In this document: piece after piece, positions 1 to 9,784 of the stretch
Layout of the letters: each line of letters begins with the position of its first letter
Position numbering within the stretch: position 1 is the stretch's first letter
DNA from: Bacillus smithii
GTDB taxonomy: Bacteria; Bacillota; Bacilli; Bacillales; DSM-4216
Length of the DNA stretch: 64,000 nt
Assembly: GCF_001050115.1 (NCBI RefSeq)
Contig: NZ_CP012024.1
Location: forward strand, 662,001 to 726,000
Direction of reading: 5' to 3'
Notes under the pieces: model-generated
Databases searched by the model: none
Seen by the model: only the letters and a program-made list of their open reading frames with translations
What the model was told of the DNA's origin: nothing
Translations under genes and position numbers: made by a program

Positions 1-2649
1 CACCGTTTTATTTGTCTTTTCCATGACCGCAACAGCGGCTGATTGAATGGATGTTTTTTTCCGTTCCGTTTCTGCTCTTTTGACTTGCTGGGCTTCAAGC
101 TCCAATAAAAGATCTTGCTTTTCTTCTTCATTTTGCAGACGGTTGGCAAGAGAAAGGCCTTCCATGGCATCTTTCGCGTATAAAACGGGTCCTTCGTATT
201 CAGGCGATATTTTCGTTTCGGTAAAACGTCTGGAAAGTGCTGCACCGCCGACTAGCACCGGTACGTTGATTCCAGCTTGCTTCATATCCTGAACGGTCAT
301 CACCATTTGTTGGGCAGATTTTACGAGCAAACCGGAAAGACCGACAATGTCGGGTTGTTCTTTTTGAACAGCTTGAATGAGTTCAGAAGGAGCTACTTTA
401 ATACCTAAGTCGATGACTTTAAAACCGTTGTTGCTTAAGATGATGTCGACTAAATTTTTGCCGATGTCATGGACATCGCCTTTAACGGTGGCCAGCAAGA
501 CTTTTCCTTTTCCGCTGTCATTGTCTGATTTCTCCATGAACGGTTCTAAAAAGGCAACGGCTGCTTTCATTACTTCAGCGCTTTGCAATACTTCAGCGAC
601 AATCAACTGGTTGTCATTAAAAAGACGGCCGACTTCCGCCATTCCGTCCATCAATGGTCCGTTGATGATGTCCAGAGGCGTTTCAAAGATTTCAAGCGCT
701 TTTTGTAAATCAGGAATAAGACCTTCCTTTGTACCTTCGACTATATAATAGCGAAGACGTTCTTCTACTGTTTTCGGAAGTTCTTGAACTTTATGTTCCT
801 TCTTTTTATCACGGTAAAATGCGGTAAAAGCAGCCAATGTGTCATCATTGGTTTCAAACAGCAGTTTTTCGGCCAGATGTCTTTCATCTTCCGGAATAGA
901 TGCATAGCGCTCCAGCTTTTCGGTATTGACGATGGCGTAATCTAACCCCGCCTGGGTGCAATGGTAGAGAAAAACGGCGTTTAATACTTCGCGTCCGACG
1001 GGAGGAAGGCCGAAAGAGACGTTGCTGATGCCAAGAACGGTCAAGCAGCGCGGCAGTTTTTCCTTGATTAGCCTGATTCCTTCGATCGTTTCCTGTGCTG
1101 ATCCTATATATTGTTCATCCCCGGTTCCCACGGGAAAAACTAACGGGTCAAAAATGAGATCTTCCGGTTGAAGTCCCCATTTATGAACTAATAAATCATA
1201 AGATCGTTCAGCGATTTCTAATTTTCGTTCTCTTGTCACGGCCATTCCTTTTTCGTCAATGGTGCCGACCACCACCGCTGCACCGTATTTTTTGATCAGA
1301 GGAACGACTTTTTCAAATCGTTCTTCGCCGTCTTCCAAATTGATCGAGTTGATGATCGCTTTGCCTTGTGAATAGGTAAGGGCTTTTTCGATGACTTTTT
1401 CATCTGTGGAATCGATGACAAGCGGGACTTTTACTTTTTTAACTACTTCTTTTATAAAATTTTCCATATCGCTTAGTTCGTCTCGATCCGGATTGGCAAG
1501 ACAGATATCGATTACGTGGGCGCCGCCTTTGACTTGGGCGCGGGCAATTTCGGACGCTTCTTCATATTTTCCTTCGATAATCAGCCGCTTGAACTTTCTA
1601 GAACCAATGACATTCGTTCTTTCACCGATAAAAAGAGGCCTCATCGAATCATCATAAATAAGTGGTTCGATGCCTGATACGGCATGGCCGTGGGGCTGAT
1701 TCGGCCGTTTTCGGGGCGGGTACGGTTTGACGGCTTCGCTGATCGCTCGAATATGCTCTGGTGTCGTTCCACAGCAGCCGCCTACTAGGTTTAGCCATCC
1801 TTTTTCAGCAAACCCGGCAATTTTTTTGGATAAGGATTCTGGAGTTTCGTGATATTTTCCTTCTTCATCCGGCAATCCCGCATTTGGATAACAGCTGACA
1901 AATGATTGAGCCAGTCCGGAGAGCGAACGGATATGGTCCGTCATAAATTCCGGTCCTGTTGCACAGTTCAATCCAACAGACAAAGGGTTCATATGCTCTA
2001 AAGAGAGATAAAAAGCTTCGATGTTTTGGCCGGCCAATGTAGTCCCCATTGGTTCAATCGTGCCTGAAATCATCAAAGGAAGAGTTTTTCCCGTTGCTTT
2101 AAAAGCTCTTTGGATGCCGAGAAAACCGGCTTTCACGTTGAGCATATCTTGGCTGGTTTCAAGAAGGAGAAGGTCGCAGCCGCCGTCAATCAGACCTCTT
2201 GCTTGGATTTCAAAATGCTTGCTGAGCGATTCAAAATCGATGCCGCCGGTTACAGATAACGTTTTGGTCGTAGGCCCCATAGCACCAGCCACAAAACGCG
2301 GCTTTTCCGGTGTTGAAAATTCGGCAGCAGCTTTTTTGGCGATTTCGGCTGCCCGACGGTTAATTTCATAAGCTCTATCGCCGAGATTGTATTCATTCAG
2401 AACAAGCGGTGTTCCGCCAAATGAGTTGGTTTCAATAACATCGGCACCGGCTTCCAAATAAGAGCGGTGAATCCACTCGACCACATGAGGGGCTGTGATG
2501 TTTAAATATTCATTACAGCCATCATACTGCTCGCCTCCGAAATCGTTCGGTGTAAGGCCGGCTTGTTGAATCATGGTTCCCATTGCTCCATCGATGATGA
2601 GGATTCGTTTTTCTAGTTCGTGTTCAATTGGATGTTGTAATTTCGGCAT
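1..2649 (-). CDS. metH: Cobalamin-dependent methionine synthase (5' 883 codons; C-terminus beyond left edge)
   Basis: Transfers the methyl group of 5-methyltetrahydrofolate via cobalamin to homocysteine, the last step of methionine synthesis in the cytosol. The translated minus strand begins MPKLQHPIEHELEKR and shows an N-terminal homocysteine methyltransferase domain with the zinc motif GGCCGTTPEH, a pterin-binding domain starting near FIGERTNVIGSRKF, then the cap and cobalamin domain with DVHDIGKN (His is the cobalt ligand) near residue 725. Full-length homologues are about 1130 residues, so the activation domain lies outside the window. The ATG at 2649 lies 26 bases inside the end of yitJ, which suggests translational coupling. 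Both genes should be under the SAM riboswitch upstream of yitJ. Confidence 0.95.
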   Translation of the reverse strand, partial: MPKLQHPIEHELEKRILIIDGAMGTMIQQAGLTPNDFGGEQYDGCNEYLNITAPHVVEWIHRSYLEAGADVIETNSFGGTPLVLNEYNLGDRAYEINRRAAEIAKKAAAEFSTPEKPRFVAGAMGPTTKTLSVTGGIDFESLSKHFEIQARGLIDGGCDLLLLETSQDMLNVKAGFLGIQRAFKATGKTLPLMISGTIEPMGTTLAGQNIEAFYLSLEHMNPLSVGLNCATGPEFMTDHIRSLSGLAQSFVSCYPNAGLPDEEGKYHETPESLSKKIAGFAEKGWLNLVGGCCGTTPEHIRAISEAVKPYPPRKRPNQPHGHAVSGIEPLIYDDSMRPLFIGERTNVIGSRKFKRLIIEGKYEEASEIARAQVKGGAHVIDICLANPDRDELSDMENFIKEVVKKVKVPLVIDSTDEKVIEKALTYSQGKAIINSINLEDGEERFEKVVPLIKKYGAAVVVGTIDEKGMAVTRERKLEIAERSYDLLVHKWGLQPEDLIFDPLVFPVGTGDEQYIGSAQETIEGIRLIKEKLPRCLTVLGISNVSFGLPPVGREVLNAVFLYHCTQAGLDYAIVNTEKLERYASIPEDERHLAEKLLFETNDDTLAAFTAFYRDKKKEHKVQELPKTVEERLRYYIVEGTKEGLIPDLQKALEIFETPLDIINGPLMDGMAEVGRLFNDNQLIVAEVLQSAEVMKAAVAFLEPFMEKSDNDSGKGKVLLATVKGDVHDIGKNLVDIILSNNGFKVIDLGIKVAPSELIQAVQKEQPDIVGLSGLLVKSAQQMVMTVQDMKQAGINVPVLVGGAALSRRFTETKISPEYEGPVLYAKDAMEGLSLANRLQNEEEKQDLLLELEAQQVKRAETERKKTSIQSAAVAVMEKTNKTV

Positions 2650-4486
2650 GTACAGTCTCTCCCTTTTTTGCATCTTGTTCCCGAATATAGCGAGCCAAAT
2701 CGGCTGTCATTTCATAACGAAGGAAAGGAGTAATGAGATAAATTCCGTTAAAATACCGAAGAGCAGTATCGATTAATTCTTTGGCGATCTCAATCCCCGT
2801 TTGCTGGGATTTTTCTTTATCTCCGTCGAATGCTCTCATTCGCTCTATAATTTCATCGGATAATTTTATGCCTGGCACTTCATTATGCAAAAATTCTGCG
2901 TTTTTGAGGCTTGTTAATGGCATAATTCCGATGAAAATAGGGACATTTAAGTGTTTCGTTGCTTCGTAAATTTCTTTTATTTTTTCCTTTGTAAAAACCG
3001 GCTGTGTGATAAACGAATCGGCTCCGCATTCTATTTTTCTTTCCATCCGTTTGACTGCTTTTTCCAGTACGCGGACATTCGTATTAAAAGCAGCGGAAAC
3101 GGAAAAATGAGTTTTTTGTTTTAATGGTTTCCCGGAAAAAGAAATCCCGTTGTTCAATTGCTTAATTAATGAAATCAGTTCCAAACTGGAAACGTCGTAT
3201 ACGCTTGTGGCACCGGGAAAGTCACCCACTTTTGTCGGATCGCCTGTAATGACAAGAATATCATGAATACCTAGGGTGTGGAGGCCCATCAAATGCGATT
3301 GCAGTCCTATTAAATTGCGATCTCGGCAGGTTATATGTACGAGCGGGCGAATACGCTGGTTGGCCTTTACTAAAGCCGCCATTGCCATGTTGCTGATCCG
3401 CGGTGAAGCCAACGAATTATCGGCCATTGTAATCGCGTCGATTCCGACTTCTTTAAGTACTTGAGTCCCTTGAAAATATTGAAAAGTATCCAAATGTTTC
3501 GGAGTATCCAATTCTACGATAATCGTCCGTTTTTTCTTCGCTAGTTCGTGAAGAGGGGGATCGAGCGGTGCCGGTGGTTCTTTTACAATGATCGGTTTTT
3601 CGGGTTTCACCGATTTTTGATGAATGGGAGAAAGACCTGATAATGCTTTTTTGACGGCTTCAATATGTTTCGGCGTTGTGCCGCAGCATCCCCCGATAAG
3701 ACGGACTCCTTGATTGCGCAATTTTACCGCCGCTCTTCCGAAATACTCGGCTTCCGATTCGTAGATCACTCGGCCGTCTTTCACATCCAGCAGGCTGGCG
3801 TTAGGATAAGCGGAAAGATACGCTTTTTTGGGCAATGTAGCTTTTTCAAGTGCTTGTATCATATGGTAAGGTCCAAGTCGACAGTTCACACCCACCAGAT
3901 CTGCCCCGTGATCTTCCAAACGGTGGAGAGCTTCATTCAGAGATAGACCGTTTTGAAGGACACCGGGTTCATGCATGGACACTTGAGCGATAATTGGAAT
4001 GTTTGTTAATTTTCGAGCTATTTTTAAGACGGTTGTCAATTCTTCAAAGTCATAGTAAGTTTCGAGAAGCAGTCCGTCTGGATTTTCATTCAATAAACTT
4101 TCTGCCTGTTCTAGGAAGGCCTCTTTTATATCAGCCAGTGAGCAGGTATCTTTACGGAAGCCGCGAATGCCCCCAATTGTACCGAAAACAAACGTTCCAT
4201 GATCAGCCGCTGCTTGTTTGGCAAGACGGACAGCCGCTTTATTTATTTGTTTGACGTTTTCTTCCAGTCCGTAACGACGCAGTTTTACAGCGTTGGCACT
4301 GTAAGTATTGGTTTGGATGACATCGGCCCCGGCAAGAATATACTCTTCATGTATTTTTGAAATGATTTCTGGCTTGGCAATATTCAATTCTTCATAACAA
4401 TAGTCAATTCCATATGAATAGAGGAGCGTGCCCATTGCGCCATCGGCTGTTAAAATCTCTGTTTTCAATCGATCCAAAAATCCCAT
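2624..4486 (-). CDS. yitJ: Bifunctional homocysteine S-methyltransferase / methylenetetrahydrofolate reductase
   Basis: 620 residues (B. subtilis YitJ is about 612). The N-terminal half is a homocysteine methyltransferase domain (GAMGTLLYSYG near the start; zinc ligands in GVNCRLGP and GGCCGTTP). The C-terminal half is a MTHFR TIM barrel that would supply 5-methyl-THF to MetH, encoded just downstream. The frame stays open upstream into the riboswitch terminator, but the ATG at 4486 follows a perfect GAGGAGG ribosome site and matches the family start (MGFLDRL), so I use it. The gene overlaps metH by 26 bases. One leader controls the pair, which makes sense because both enzymes drive methionine regeneration. 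Confidence 0.95.
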   Translation of the reverse strand: MGFLDRLKTEILTADGAMGTLLYSYGIDYCYEELNIAKPEIISKIHEEYILAGADVIQTNTYSANAVKLRRYGLEENVKQINKAAVRLAKQAAADHGTFVFGTIGGIRGFRKDTCSLADIKEAFLEQAESLLNENPDGLLLETYYDFEELTTVLKIARKLTNIPIIAQVSMHEPGVLQNGLSLNEALHRLEDHGADLVGVNCRLGPYHMIQALEKATLPKKAYLSAYPNASLLDVKDGRVIYESEAEYFGRAAVKLRNQGVRLIGGCCGTTPKHIEAVKKALSGLSPIHQKSVKPEKPIIVKEPPAPLDPPLHELAKKKRTIIVELDTPKHLDTFQYFQGTQVLKEVGIDAITMADNSLASPRISNMAMAALVKANQRIRPLVHITCRDRNLIGLQSHLMGLHTLGIHDILVITGDPTKVGDFPGATSVYDVSSLELISLIKQLNNGISFSGKPLKQKTHFSVSAAFNTNVRVLEKAVKRMERKIECGADSFITQPVFTKEKIKEIYEATKHLNVPIFIGIMPLTSLKNAEFLHNEVPGIKLSDEIIERMRAFDGDKEKSQQTGIEIAKELIDTALRYFNGIYLITPFLRYEMTADLARYIREQDAKKGETVHAEITTSN

Positions 4487-4510
4487 GCGTATTCCTCCTC
4501 TCATTACGGA

Positions 4511-4545
4511 TAAAATGAAAAAAGCCTTCCGTAAGAAGGCTTTTG
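4511..4545 (-). terminator. Riboswitch-controlled terminator of yitJ-metH
   Basis: On the minus strand a stem AAAGCCTTC / GAAGGCTTT with a 5-base loop is followed by a T run. It lies between the SAM aptamer and the yitJ ribosome site, where an S-box attenuator belongs. Confidence 0.85.
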
Positions 4546-4570
4546 ATGGATGATGTCCAAAATGATCCTT

Positions 4571-4670
4571 CTTATCTTCCAAACTCGAAAGTTTGCTGGA
4601 TTTAGCACCTGGCCAATTCGGCTGGTTGCTGAGGATTCATCGGGCCAGTCCCTCCACCTCTCTTGATAAG
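4571..4670 (-). ncRNA. SAM-I (S-box) riboswitch aptamer
   Basis: The minus strand carries the S-box core: CTTATCAAGAGAGGTGGAGG, then GGGACTGGCCCGATGAA, CAGCAACC, GGTGCTAA and a closing GGAAGATAAG that pairs with the initial CTTATC. Known behaviour of the class: SAM binding stabilises the anti-antiterminator, so transcription stops at the downstream hairpin (4511-4545) when SAM is plentiful. yitJ is a classic S-box gene in B. subtilis. Confidence 0.97.
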
Positions 4671-4713
4671 AAATCTATGAAATTTTTTTCGTATTTTCAG
4701 ATTTATTAAATTA

Positions 4714-4742
4714 ATAATAGCTTTTCTTCAGGCAGCGGTCAA
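4714..4742 (-). promoter_or_regulatory. SigA-type promoter of yitJ-metH
   Basis: On the minus strand TTGACC is separated by exactly 17 bases from TATTAT, and the aptamer begins about 43 bases downstream of the -10 box. Confidence 0.8.
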
Positions 4743-4885
4743 GAGAATTTTTGGCAGATCGCGTGTTCAAAAGCTAGCTGAAATCATTCATCCTGAAGAA
4801 AAGAAATCAGAAAAGTCTTATCTCCGGCGGTCTAAAGAAGGTTTATATGAGGGGCTTAATAAGATCGAAAAAAAGTCTGCCTCCG

Positions 4886-4917
4886 AAAAAGCAGGAGGGA
4901 TGAGGGCCTGCTTTTTT
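4886..4917 (-). terminator. Terminator of mreBH
   Basis: Stem AAAAAGCAGG / CCTGCTTTTT around an 11-base loop, about 30 bases past the mreBH stop. It has T runs on both strands and so could work both ways. Confidence 0.75.
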
Positions 4918-4949
4918 TTAATCGGAGAGACAGACTTCTTTAACAAGCG

Positions 4950-5954
4950 TTAATTTTTTACTTTTTTTAACTGAGGGATGACATGCAAAGACCGGCCTGT
5001 ACCAATGGCGACTGATTCGAGCGGACTTGGTGCGAGGTTTACGGGGACAATCATCTGGCTTGCCAACCATTCTTTTAAACCGTTCAGCAGGGAAGCTCCT
5101 CCTGTTAAAATAATTCCTCTGTCAACAATGTCACCGCTAAGTTCCGGTGGTGAATTTTCCAGCGTAGCACGAACTGTTTCTAATATTTGTAAAACGGTTT
5201 CCTTTATCGCTTTCTGAATTTCTAAGGAAGTAATAGTAATCGTTTTGGGGAGTCCCGTTACTAAATCCCTTCCGCGAATCTCCATTTCTTGGATATTATG
5301 ATCGATGGGCGCATATCCAATTTCTTTTTTCAGCATTTCTGCGGTCGGTTCGCCGATTAGCAGGTTGTACTCTTTCCGTACATATTGAATGATATCTTCG
5401 TCCATTTTGTCTCCGCCAATTCGAATCGAATTGCTGCACACCACTCCGCCATAGGAAATAATGGCCGCTTCAGTAGTGCCTCCACCGATGTCGACAATCA
5501 TATTAGCAATCGGTTCATCTACCGCCAAATCTGCTCCGATGGCCGCTGCAATCGGTTCTTCAATCAAATGGACGGTTTTCGCTCCGCAGCTTCGAATAGA
5601 GTCTTCAATCGCTCTTTTTTCGACTGTTGTCGCTCCAGATGGGGCGCAGATCACGACATTCGGCTTTCGCAAGGTGATTCCAAGCGCTTTGTTTACTTTT
5701 TTCATGATGCTTTTTAGCATTTCCGTTGTCACTTCAAAATCAGCAATAACCCCATTTTTTAATGGACGAATAACGGAAATGTTGGCGGGGGTTTTTCCGA
5801 TCATTTTTTTTGCTTCTGAACCTATTGCCAATAATTGTTTCGTATGTATATCAATCGCTGCTACAGAGGGTTCGTTTATAATAATTCCTTTATTTTTACT
5901 ATATACAAGGGTATTGGCCGTGCCTAAGTCAATTCCAATATCTTGAGAAAGCAC
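4950..5954 (-). CDS. mreBH: Actin-like cell-shape protein MreBH
   Basis: 334 residues, the normal length of MreB-family proteins. It has the actin-fold nucleotide motifs [10 protein letters not shown] near the N-terminus and VDIGGGTTE mid-protein, and ends with the conserved [12 protein letters not shown]. The sequence (for example [19 protein letters not shown] and the short C-terminal tail) is closest in my recall to MreBH rather than MreB or Mbl, and the stand-alone position also fits. It forms membrane-associated filaments that guide lateral-wall synthesis and, in B. subtilis, LytE. The start is a GTG at 5954, 8 bases after GGAGG. MreBH in B. subtilis is SigI-controlled; I could not find a convincing SigI promoter here. 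Confidence 0.85.
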   Translation of the reverse strand: MLSQDIGIDLGTANTLVYSKNKGIIINEPSVAAIDIHTKQLLAIGSEAKKMIGKTPANISVIRPLKNGVIADFEVTTEMLKSIMKKVNKALGITLRKPNVVICAPSGATTVEKRAIEDSIRSCGAKTVHLIEEPIAAAIGADLAVDEPIANMIVDIGGGTTEAAIISYGGVVCSNSIRIGGDKMDEDIIQYVRKEYNLLIGEPTAEMLKKEIGYAPIDHNIQEMEIRGRDLVTGLPKTITITSLEIQKAIKETVLQILETVRATLENSPPELSGDIVDRGIILTGGASLLNGLKEWLASQMIVPVNLAPSPLESVAIGTGRSLHVIPQLKKVKN

Positions 5955-6504
5955 CTTTTATACCTCCATTTCGAATAAGCCAAACAAATTTGACGCATGT
6001 TCAGAAGAATCATATCGTCTTTATCCTATAAAAGTATACAAGTTTTTTTGTTGAAAAGTATATGGGTTTTATTGTCAAAATATGTTGTTACAAATGTAGA
6101 AGATTTGTAACAATGGCGGGATGAACGAATCTATCAGCATTTTCGACATAAGGGGAGGGGGGAATGTGCTTGCTGTTGTTTATAAAACTTAATCTTTGTA
6201 ACTTTATGTAAAAGAATGTCGCAGCAGAATTTCGCCATTCAAGTTTTCTTCAGGACGTGTTTACGTTAATAGAGGCATTTATCATTTTGAAATGCCATTT
6301 TTAAAGAATGAAAATCGGACTATTCTATAAATCTAATGAGCTTATTCCGACTTAGGAGGATTGTAGGACTATGTTTCACGGTTTTGGAGGAGCCGAAAAA
6401 AAAAGGAAAGGGCCGGAATTCCTTGTAGAAATGTGAGCGGAGAGCAAGTGTAGTATAGTATCAAGATTGAAGGATTGGAGAATTCCGGCCTTTTGAAAAA
6501 TTAC
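5955..6504. other. Intergenic region between mreBH and ykhA
   Basis: About 550 bases. It holds the mreBH upstream region (minus strand TTGACA near 6075, no convincing -10) and, at 6371-6436, a 21-codon plus-strand reading frame (MFHGFGGAEKKRK...) behind TAGGAGG that I cannot assign. The frame runs into the inverted repeat at 6407-6494. I see no longer gene. Confidence 0.5.
6407..6494 (-). terminator. Long inverted repeat at the 3' end of ykhA, probable terminator
   Basis: Arms 6407-6421 and 6480-6494 match over 15 bases with one mismatch (GGCCGGAATTC core) around a loop of about 58 bases, just past the ykhA stop, with T or A runs outside the arms. The loop is unusually large for a Rho-independent terminator. 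Confidence 0.5.
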
Positions 6505-7011
6505 TTATTCCATTTTGGAGAAAAATTCAGCTAGTTCTTGGCTGTGAAGTTTCCGTGCTTTCCGATGTTCTGCCCGATTGAGAGCTGTTTCATTCAGCCA
6601 TTTTTCTTCTTCAGATTCCGGAACCACTTCAGGCACTTCTGTCGGTTTTCCGTTTTCATCAAGGGCAACAAAAGTTAAGAAAGAGAGAGCCGCAACTGCT
6701 TTTTCACCCGTTAATAAATTTTCGGATGTTACTTTTACGAATACTTCCATGCTTGTCCGACCAGTATATGTGATTCGAGCTTCTAATGTCACAGAGTCAC
6801 CGCTGTTAATTGGTTTAAGGAAATCTACGGAGTCCGTTGAAGCAGTTACAACCGGTCTTCTTGCAAATTTAGTTGCGGTTATAGAGGCGATATCGTCTAT
6901 GTATGCCATCAACTTTCCGCCGAATAAAGTACCATGTTGGTTTGTATCCGGTGGAAGGACAAAACTTGTTTTGACTGTTAGAGTATCACGCATTGGTATT
7001 TTCTTTTTCAT
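6505..7011 (-). CDS. ykhA: Hotdog-fold acyl-CoA thioesterase, YkhA family
   Basis: 168 residues with the cytosolic acyl-CoA hydrolase pattern: NQHGTLFGGKLMAYIDDIA near residues 24-42 is the hotdog helix and active-site region, followed by VDFLKPINSGD and a C-terminal acidic extension typical of the BACH/YkhA group. Expected to hydrolyse acyl-CoA to fatty acid and CoA; the chain-length preference cannot be read. ATG is preceded by GAGGTG. Single-gene unit. Confidence 0.85.
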   Translation of the reverse strand: MKKKIPMRDTLTVKTSFVLPPDTNQHGTLFGGKLMAYIDDIASITATKFARRPVVTASTDSVDFLKPINSGDSVTLEARITYTGRTSMEVFVKVTSENLLTGEKAVAALSFLTFVALDENGKPTEVPEVVPESEEEKWLNETALNRAEHRKARKLHSQELAEFFSKME

Positions 7012-7278
7012 GAATCTTTCACCTCGTGGACTATTGAGTTGCTAATAAAATGTTACGTTCACTTATAATCTTAACATGAAACTTACGAACAATGCATTTT
7101 GATTTTATTATATAAATAAATTTTTTGCAATAGCGATATTTATGATTGTATTTTAATTCTTTATTGTGTATAAATATTAATTATAAAGGTTTTTATTTTA
7201 CGAAAGTTTTTAATATTGACATGATCAATTAAAAAAGTTTCAAAAAAGGATGGTACATTGGAAAGGGAGTGTTTATAA

Positions 7279-8232
7279 ATGGCAATCGTTCATACGGTGA
7301 CAGCCGAACAATTGAAAGGAAAAGATTTACTGACTCTTGCTGATTTTACTCCGAATGAAATTTCTTATTTTATAGAATTAGCAGCTGATATGAAAAAAAA
7401 TCCTTCCGCTTATTCTGAAAGTTTAAAAGGGAAAATTCTCGGGATGATTTTTGAAAAAAATTCGACCCGTACGAGAGTCTCTTTTGAAGCTGCCATGATC
7501 CAGCTCGGGGGGCATGGAATGTTTTTGGATTCGCAGCATACTCAAATAGGACGAGGAGAAACAATCGAGGATACAGGAAAAGTATTGTCGAGATATCTGG
7601 ATGGGATCATGATCCGGACGTTCGGACATGACAAAATCGAGTCGCTGGCGAAAGCAGCCGACATTCCTGTCATCAACGGATTGACGGATTTATCACATCC
7701 TTGTCAAGCGCTTGCAGATTTGTTGACGATTTACGAATGGAAAGGAGAGTGGAAAGGGGTCAAGTTAGTATATGTAGGAGATGGAAACAATGTTGCCCAC
7801 TCTTTAATGATAGGGGCGGCTTTGACAGGAATGGAATGTGTTGTGGCGACTCCAAAGGGATTCGAGCCTGACCCGCAAGTCATGACAAAAGCACAAGCAT
7901 TGGCAGAAAAAACGGGAGCTTGTATAACCTATTTGGAAAATCCGAAAGAAGCAGTGAAAGAGGCTGATTTTATTTACACAGATGTGTGGGTCAGTATGGG
8001 ACAGGAAAAAGAACAGGAAGAACGAAAGAAGATATTTATTCCTTATCAGGTAAATCAAGGACTTTTCCAATATGCTAAGCCGGACTGTAAATTTATGCAC
8101 TGCTTACCGGCTCACAGAGGAGAGGAAGTAGCAGCGGACATTATGGATGGGCCGTCATCGATTGTTTTTCAAGAAGCGGAAAATCGTTTGCATGCTCAGA
8201 AAGCCGTTCTCTATAGTTTGTTGCAAGATTAA
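7279..8232 (+). CDS. argF: Ornithine carbamoyltransferase
   Basis: 317 residues. It has the carbamoyl phosphate motif STRTR at 62-66, HPCQ at 140-143, and the ornithine-side signature HCLPAHRG at 274-281, with DVWVSMG at 235-241. It makes citrulline from ornithine and carbamoyl phosphate. It stands alone here, without arginine biosynthesis or deiminase-pathway neighbours, so sequence alone does not say whether it is anabolic (ArgF) or catabolic (ArcB). ATG follows AAGGGAG. An AT-rich ArgR-like dyad at about 7168-7186 is too weak to call. Confidence 0.93.
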   Translation: MAIVHTVTAEQLKGKDLLTLADFTPNEISYFIELAADMKKNPSAYSESLKGKILGMIFEKNSTRTRVSFEAAMIQLGGHGMFLDSQHTQIGRGETIEDTGKVLSRYLDGIMIRTFGHDKIESLAKAADIPVINGLTDLSHPCQALADLLTIYEWKGEWKGVKLVYVGDGNNVAHSLMIGAALTGMECVVATPKGFEPDPQVMTKAQALAEKTGACITYLENPKEAVKEADFIYTDVWVSMGQEKEQEERKKIFIPYQVNQGLFQYAKPDCKFMHCLPAHRGEEVAADIMDGPSSIVFQEAENRLHAQKAVLYSLLQD

Positions 8233-8240
8233 AAAGTACA

Positions 8241-8277
8241 AAAAAAGAGGCGAACTTAAAGGTCGGCCTCTTTTTTT
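8241..8277. terminator. Bidirectional terminator between argF and gltB
   Basis: Stem AAAAAGAGGC / GCCTCTTTTT with T runs on both strands, between two converging genes. Confidence 0.85.
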
Positions 8278-8291
8278 GTGCGTATTTCAGG

Positions 8292-9764
8292 TTATGGCAA
8301 AAAGGTCTCTCCCATTAAATAACGGTCGATTTCTCGAGCTGCTTCACGGCCTTCGTGAATGGCCCAAACGACCAAACTTTGCCCGCGGCGCATATCTCCG
8401 GCAGCGAACACGCCCTCCACGTTCGTTGTATATTGGCCGTATTTTGCTTTCGCAGTATTCCGGCTTGTTTTTTCTACTTGAAAGGCATCAAGAAGTTTTG
8501 GTTCAGTTCCGGTGAATCCAATGGCAATTAATACTAGTTGAGCCGGCCATACTTTTTCCGTTCCCGGAATTTCTTTCATTGTATAGGTTCCGTCTTCATG
8601 ATAGGTTTTTTCCATTTGAACCGTATGCAATTCTTTCACATGGCCATTTTCATCAGCCACAAATTTTTTCGTTTGAATTAAATATTCGCGTGGGTCTTCT
8701 CCGAAAATCGCAGCGGCTTCTTCATAGGCATAATCTAATTTAAAAGTATTCGGATATTCCGGCCATGGATTGCGTTCCAATCGTGAATCAGGCATTTTTT
8801 CATGCTTTCCAAATTGGACGACGCTTTTGGCTCCTTGACGCAAAGCCGTTGCTACACAGTCAGCTCCCGTATCTCCGCCGCCGATGACAATAACATCTTT
8901 TCCTTCCGCAGAAATCACTTCTGTTCCGTCCAACAATCCTTTAATGCTTTTCGTTAAATAATCCATGGCAAAATAAATGCCTTTTGATTCACGGCCCTCT
9001 ATTAATATGTCGCGATGTTTTTGAGAGCCGGCGCATAAAAGGACTGCGTCAAACGATTCCTTTAGTTCTTCGGCGCTGATATCTTTTCCGATTTCCGTGT
9101 TTGTCACAAACGTAATGCCTTCTTGTTTCAGTAAATTCACGCGTCTGTCTACGGTAGATTTTTCAAGCTTCATCGAAGGAATCCCGTATGTCAGCAGTCC
9201 TCCGACACGATCGTCTTTTTCAAATACGGTAACCGTATGACCAGCTTTATTCAGCTGATCGGCAGCCGCAAGACCGGCAGGACCTGATCCGACTACGGCC
9301 ACTTTTTTCCCCGTACGCACTTTGGGAGGGTTTGGCTTAATCCATCCTTCCTGGAATCCTTTGTCAATGATCGCTTTTTCAATAGATTTGATTGCCACCG
9401 GATCATCGGAAAGGGCGACAGTACATGATCCTTCGCAAGGTGCAGGACAAACGCGTCCGGTAAATTCAGGGAAGTTGTTTGTTTTCAAAAGCCGTTCTAA
9501 TGCTTCCTGCCAACGGTTTTGATATACCAAATCATTCCATTCGGGGATTAAGTTATAAAGAGGGCAGCCGGAAGGCATCCCTCTTAATTCCATTCCCGTA
9601 TGACAGAAGGGGGTTCCGCAATCCATGCAGCGGGCGGCTTGAATCTTTAATTCGTTCTCGGAGAAAGGGAGCTGATACTCATTCCAGTCCTTGATGCGAA
9701 CTTTTGGATCACGTTCCGGTGCTTTTTTTCTTTTATATTCCAAAAAACCTGTTGCTTTTCCCAT
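8292..9764 (-). CDS. gltB: Glutamate synthase (NADPH) small subunit
   Basis: 490 residues. The N-terminal ferredoxin-like part has the cysteines of two 4Fe-4S clusters (CMDCGTPFCH; CPAPCEGSC). It is followed by an FAD Rossmann motif (VGSGPAGLAAADQL near 155) and an NADPH motif (VIGGGDTGADC near 295). It feeds NADPH electrons to the large subunit, which makes two glutamates from glutamine and 2-oxoglutarate. It lies 20 bases downstream of gltA in one transcript. Bacillus nomenclature (GltB = small subunit) is used. Confidence 0.95.
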   Translation of the reverse strand: MGKATGFLEYKRKKAPERDPKVRIKDWNEYQLPFSENELKIQAARCMDCGTPFCHTGMELRGMPSGCPLYNLIPEWNDLVYQNRWQEALERLLKTNNFPEFTGRVCPAPCEGSCTVALSDDPVAIKSIEKAIIDKGFQEGWIKPNPPKVRTGKKVAVVGSGPAGLAAADQLNKAGHTVTVFEKDDRVGGLLTYGIPSMKLEKSTVDRRVNLLKQEGITFVTNTEIGKDISAEELKESFDAVLLCAGSQKHRDILIEGRESKGIYFAMDYLTKSIKGLLDGTEVISAEGKDVIVIGGGDTGADCVATALRQGAKSVVQFGKHEKMPDSRLERNPWPEYPNTFKLDYAYEEAAAIFGEDPREYLIQTKKFVADENGHVKELHTVQMEKTYHEDGTYTMKEIPGTEKVWPAQLVLIAIGFTGTEPKLLDAFQVEKTSRNTAKAKYGQYTTNVEGVFAAGDMRRGQSLVVWAIHEGREAAREIDRYLMGETFLP

Positions 9765-9784
9765 GCTTCTAACCCCTTTCTCTA

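Noticed and set aside
4487-4582. Upstream extension of the yitJ frame through the riboswitch terminator
   Set aside because: No ribosome site; the sequence is part of the leader RNA. ATG 4486 has GAGGAGG.
5990-6090. SigI promoter for mreBH
   Set aside because: An ACCC-type element is present but no CGAA at suitable spacing.
7168-7186. ArgR-box-like AT-rich dyad upstream of argF
   Set aside because: The region is so AT-rich that such dyads are expected by chance.
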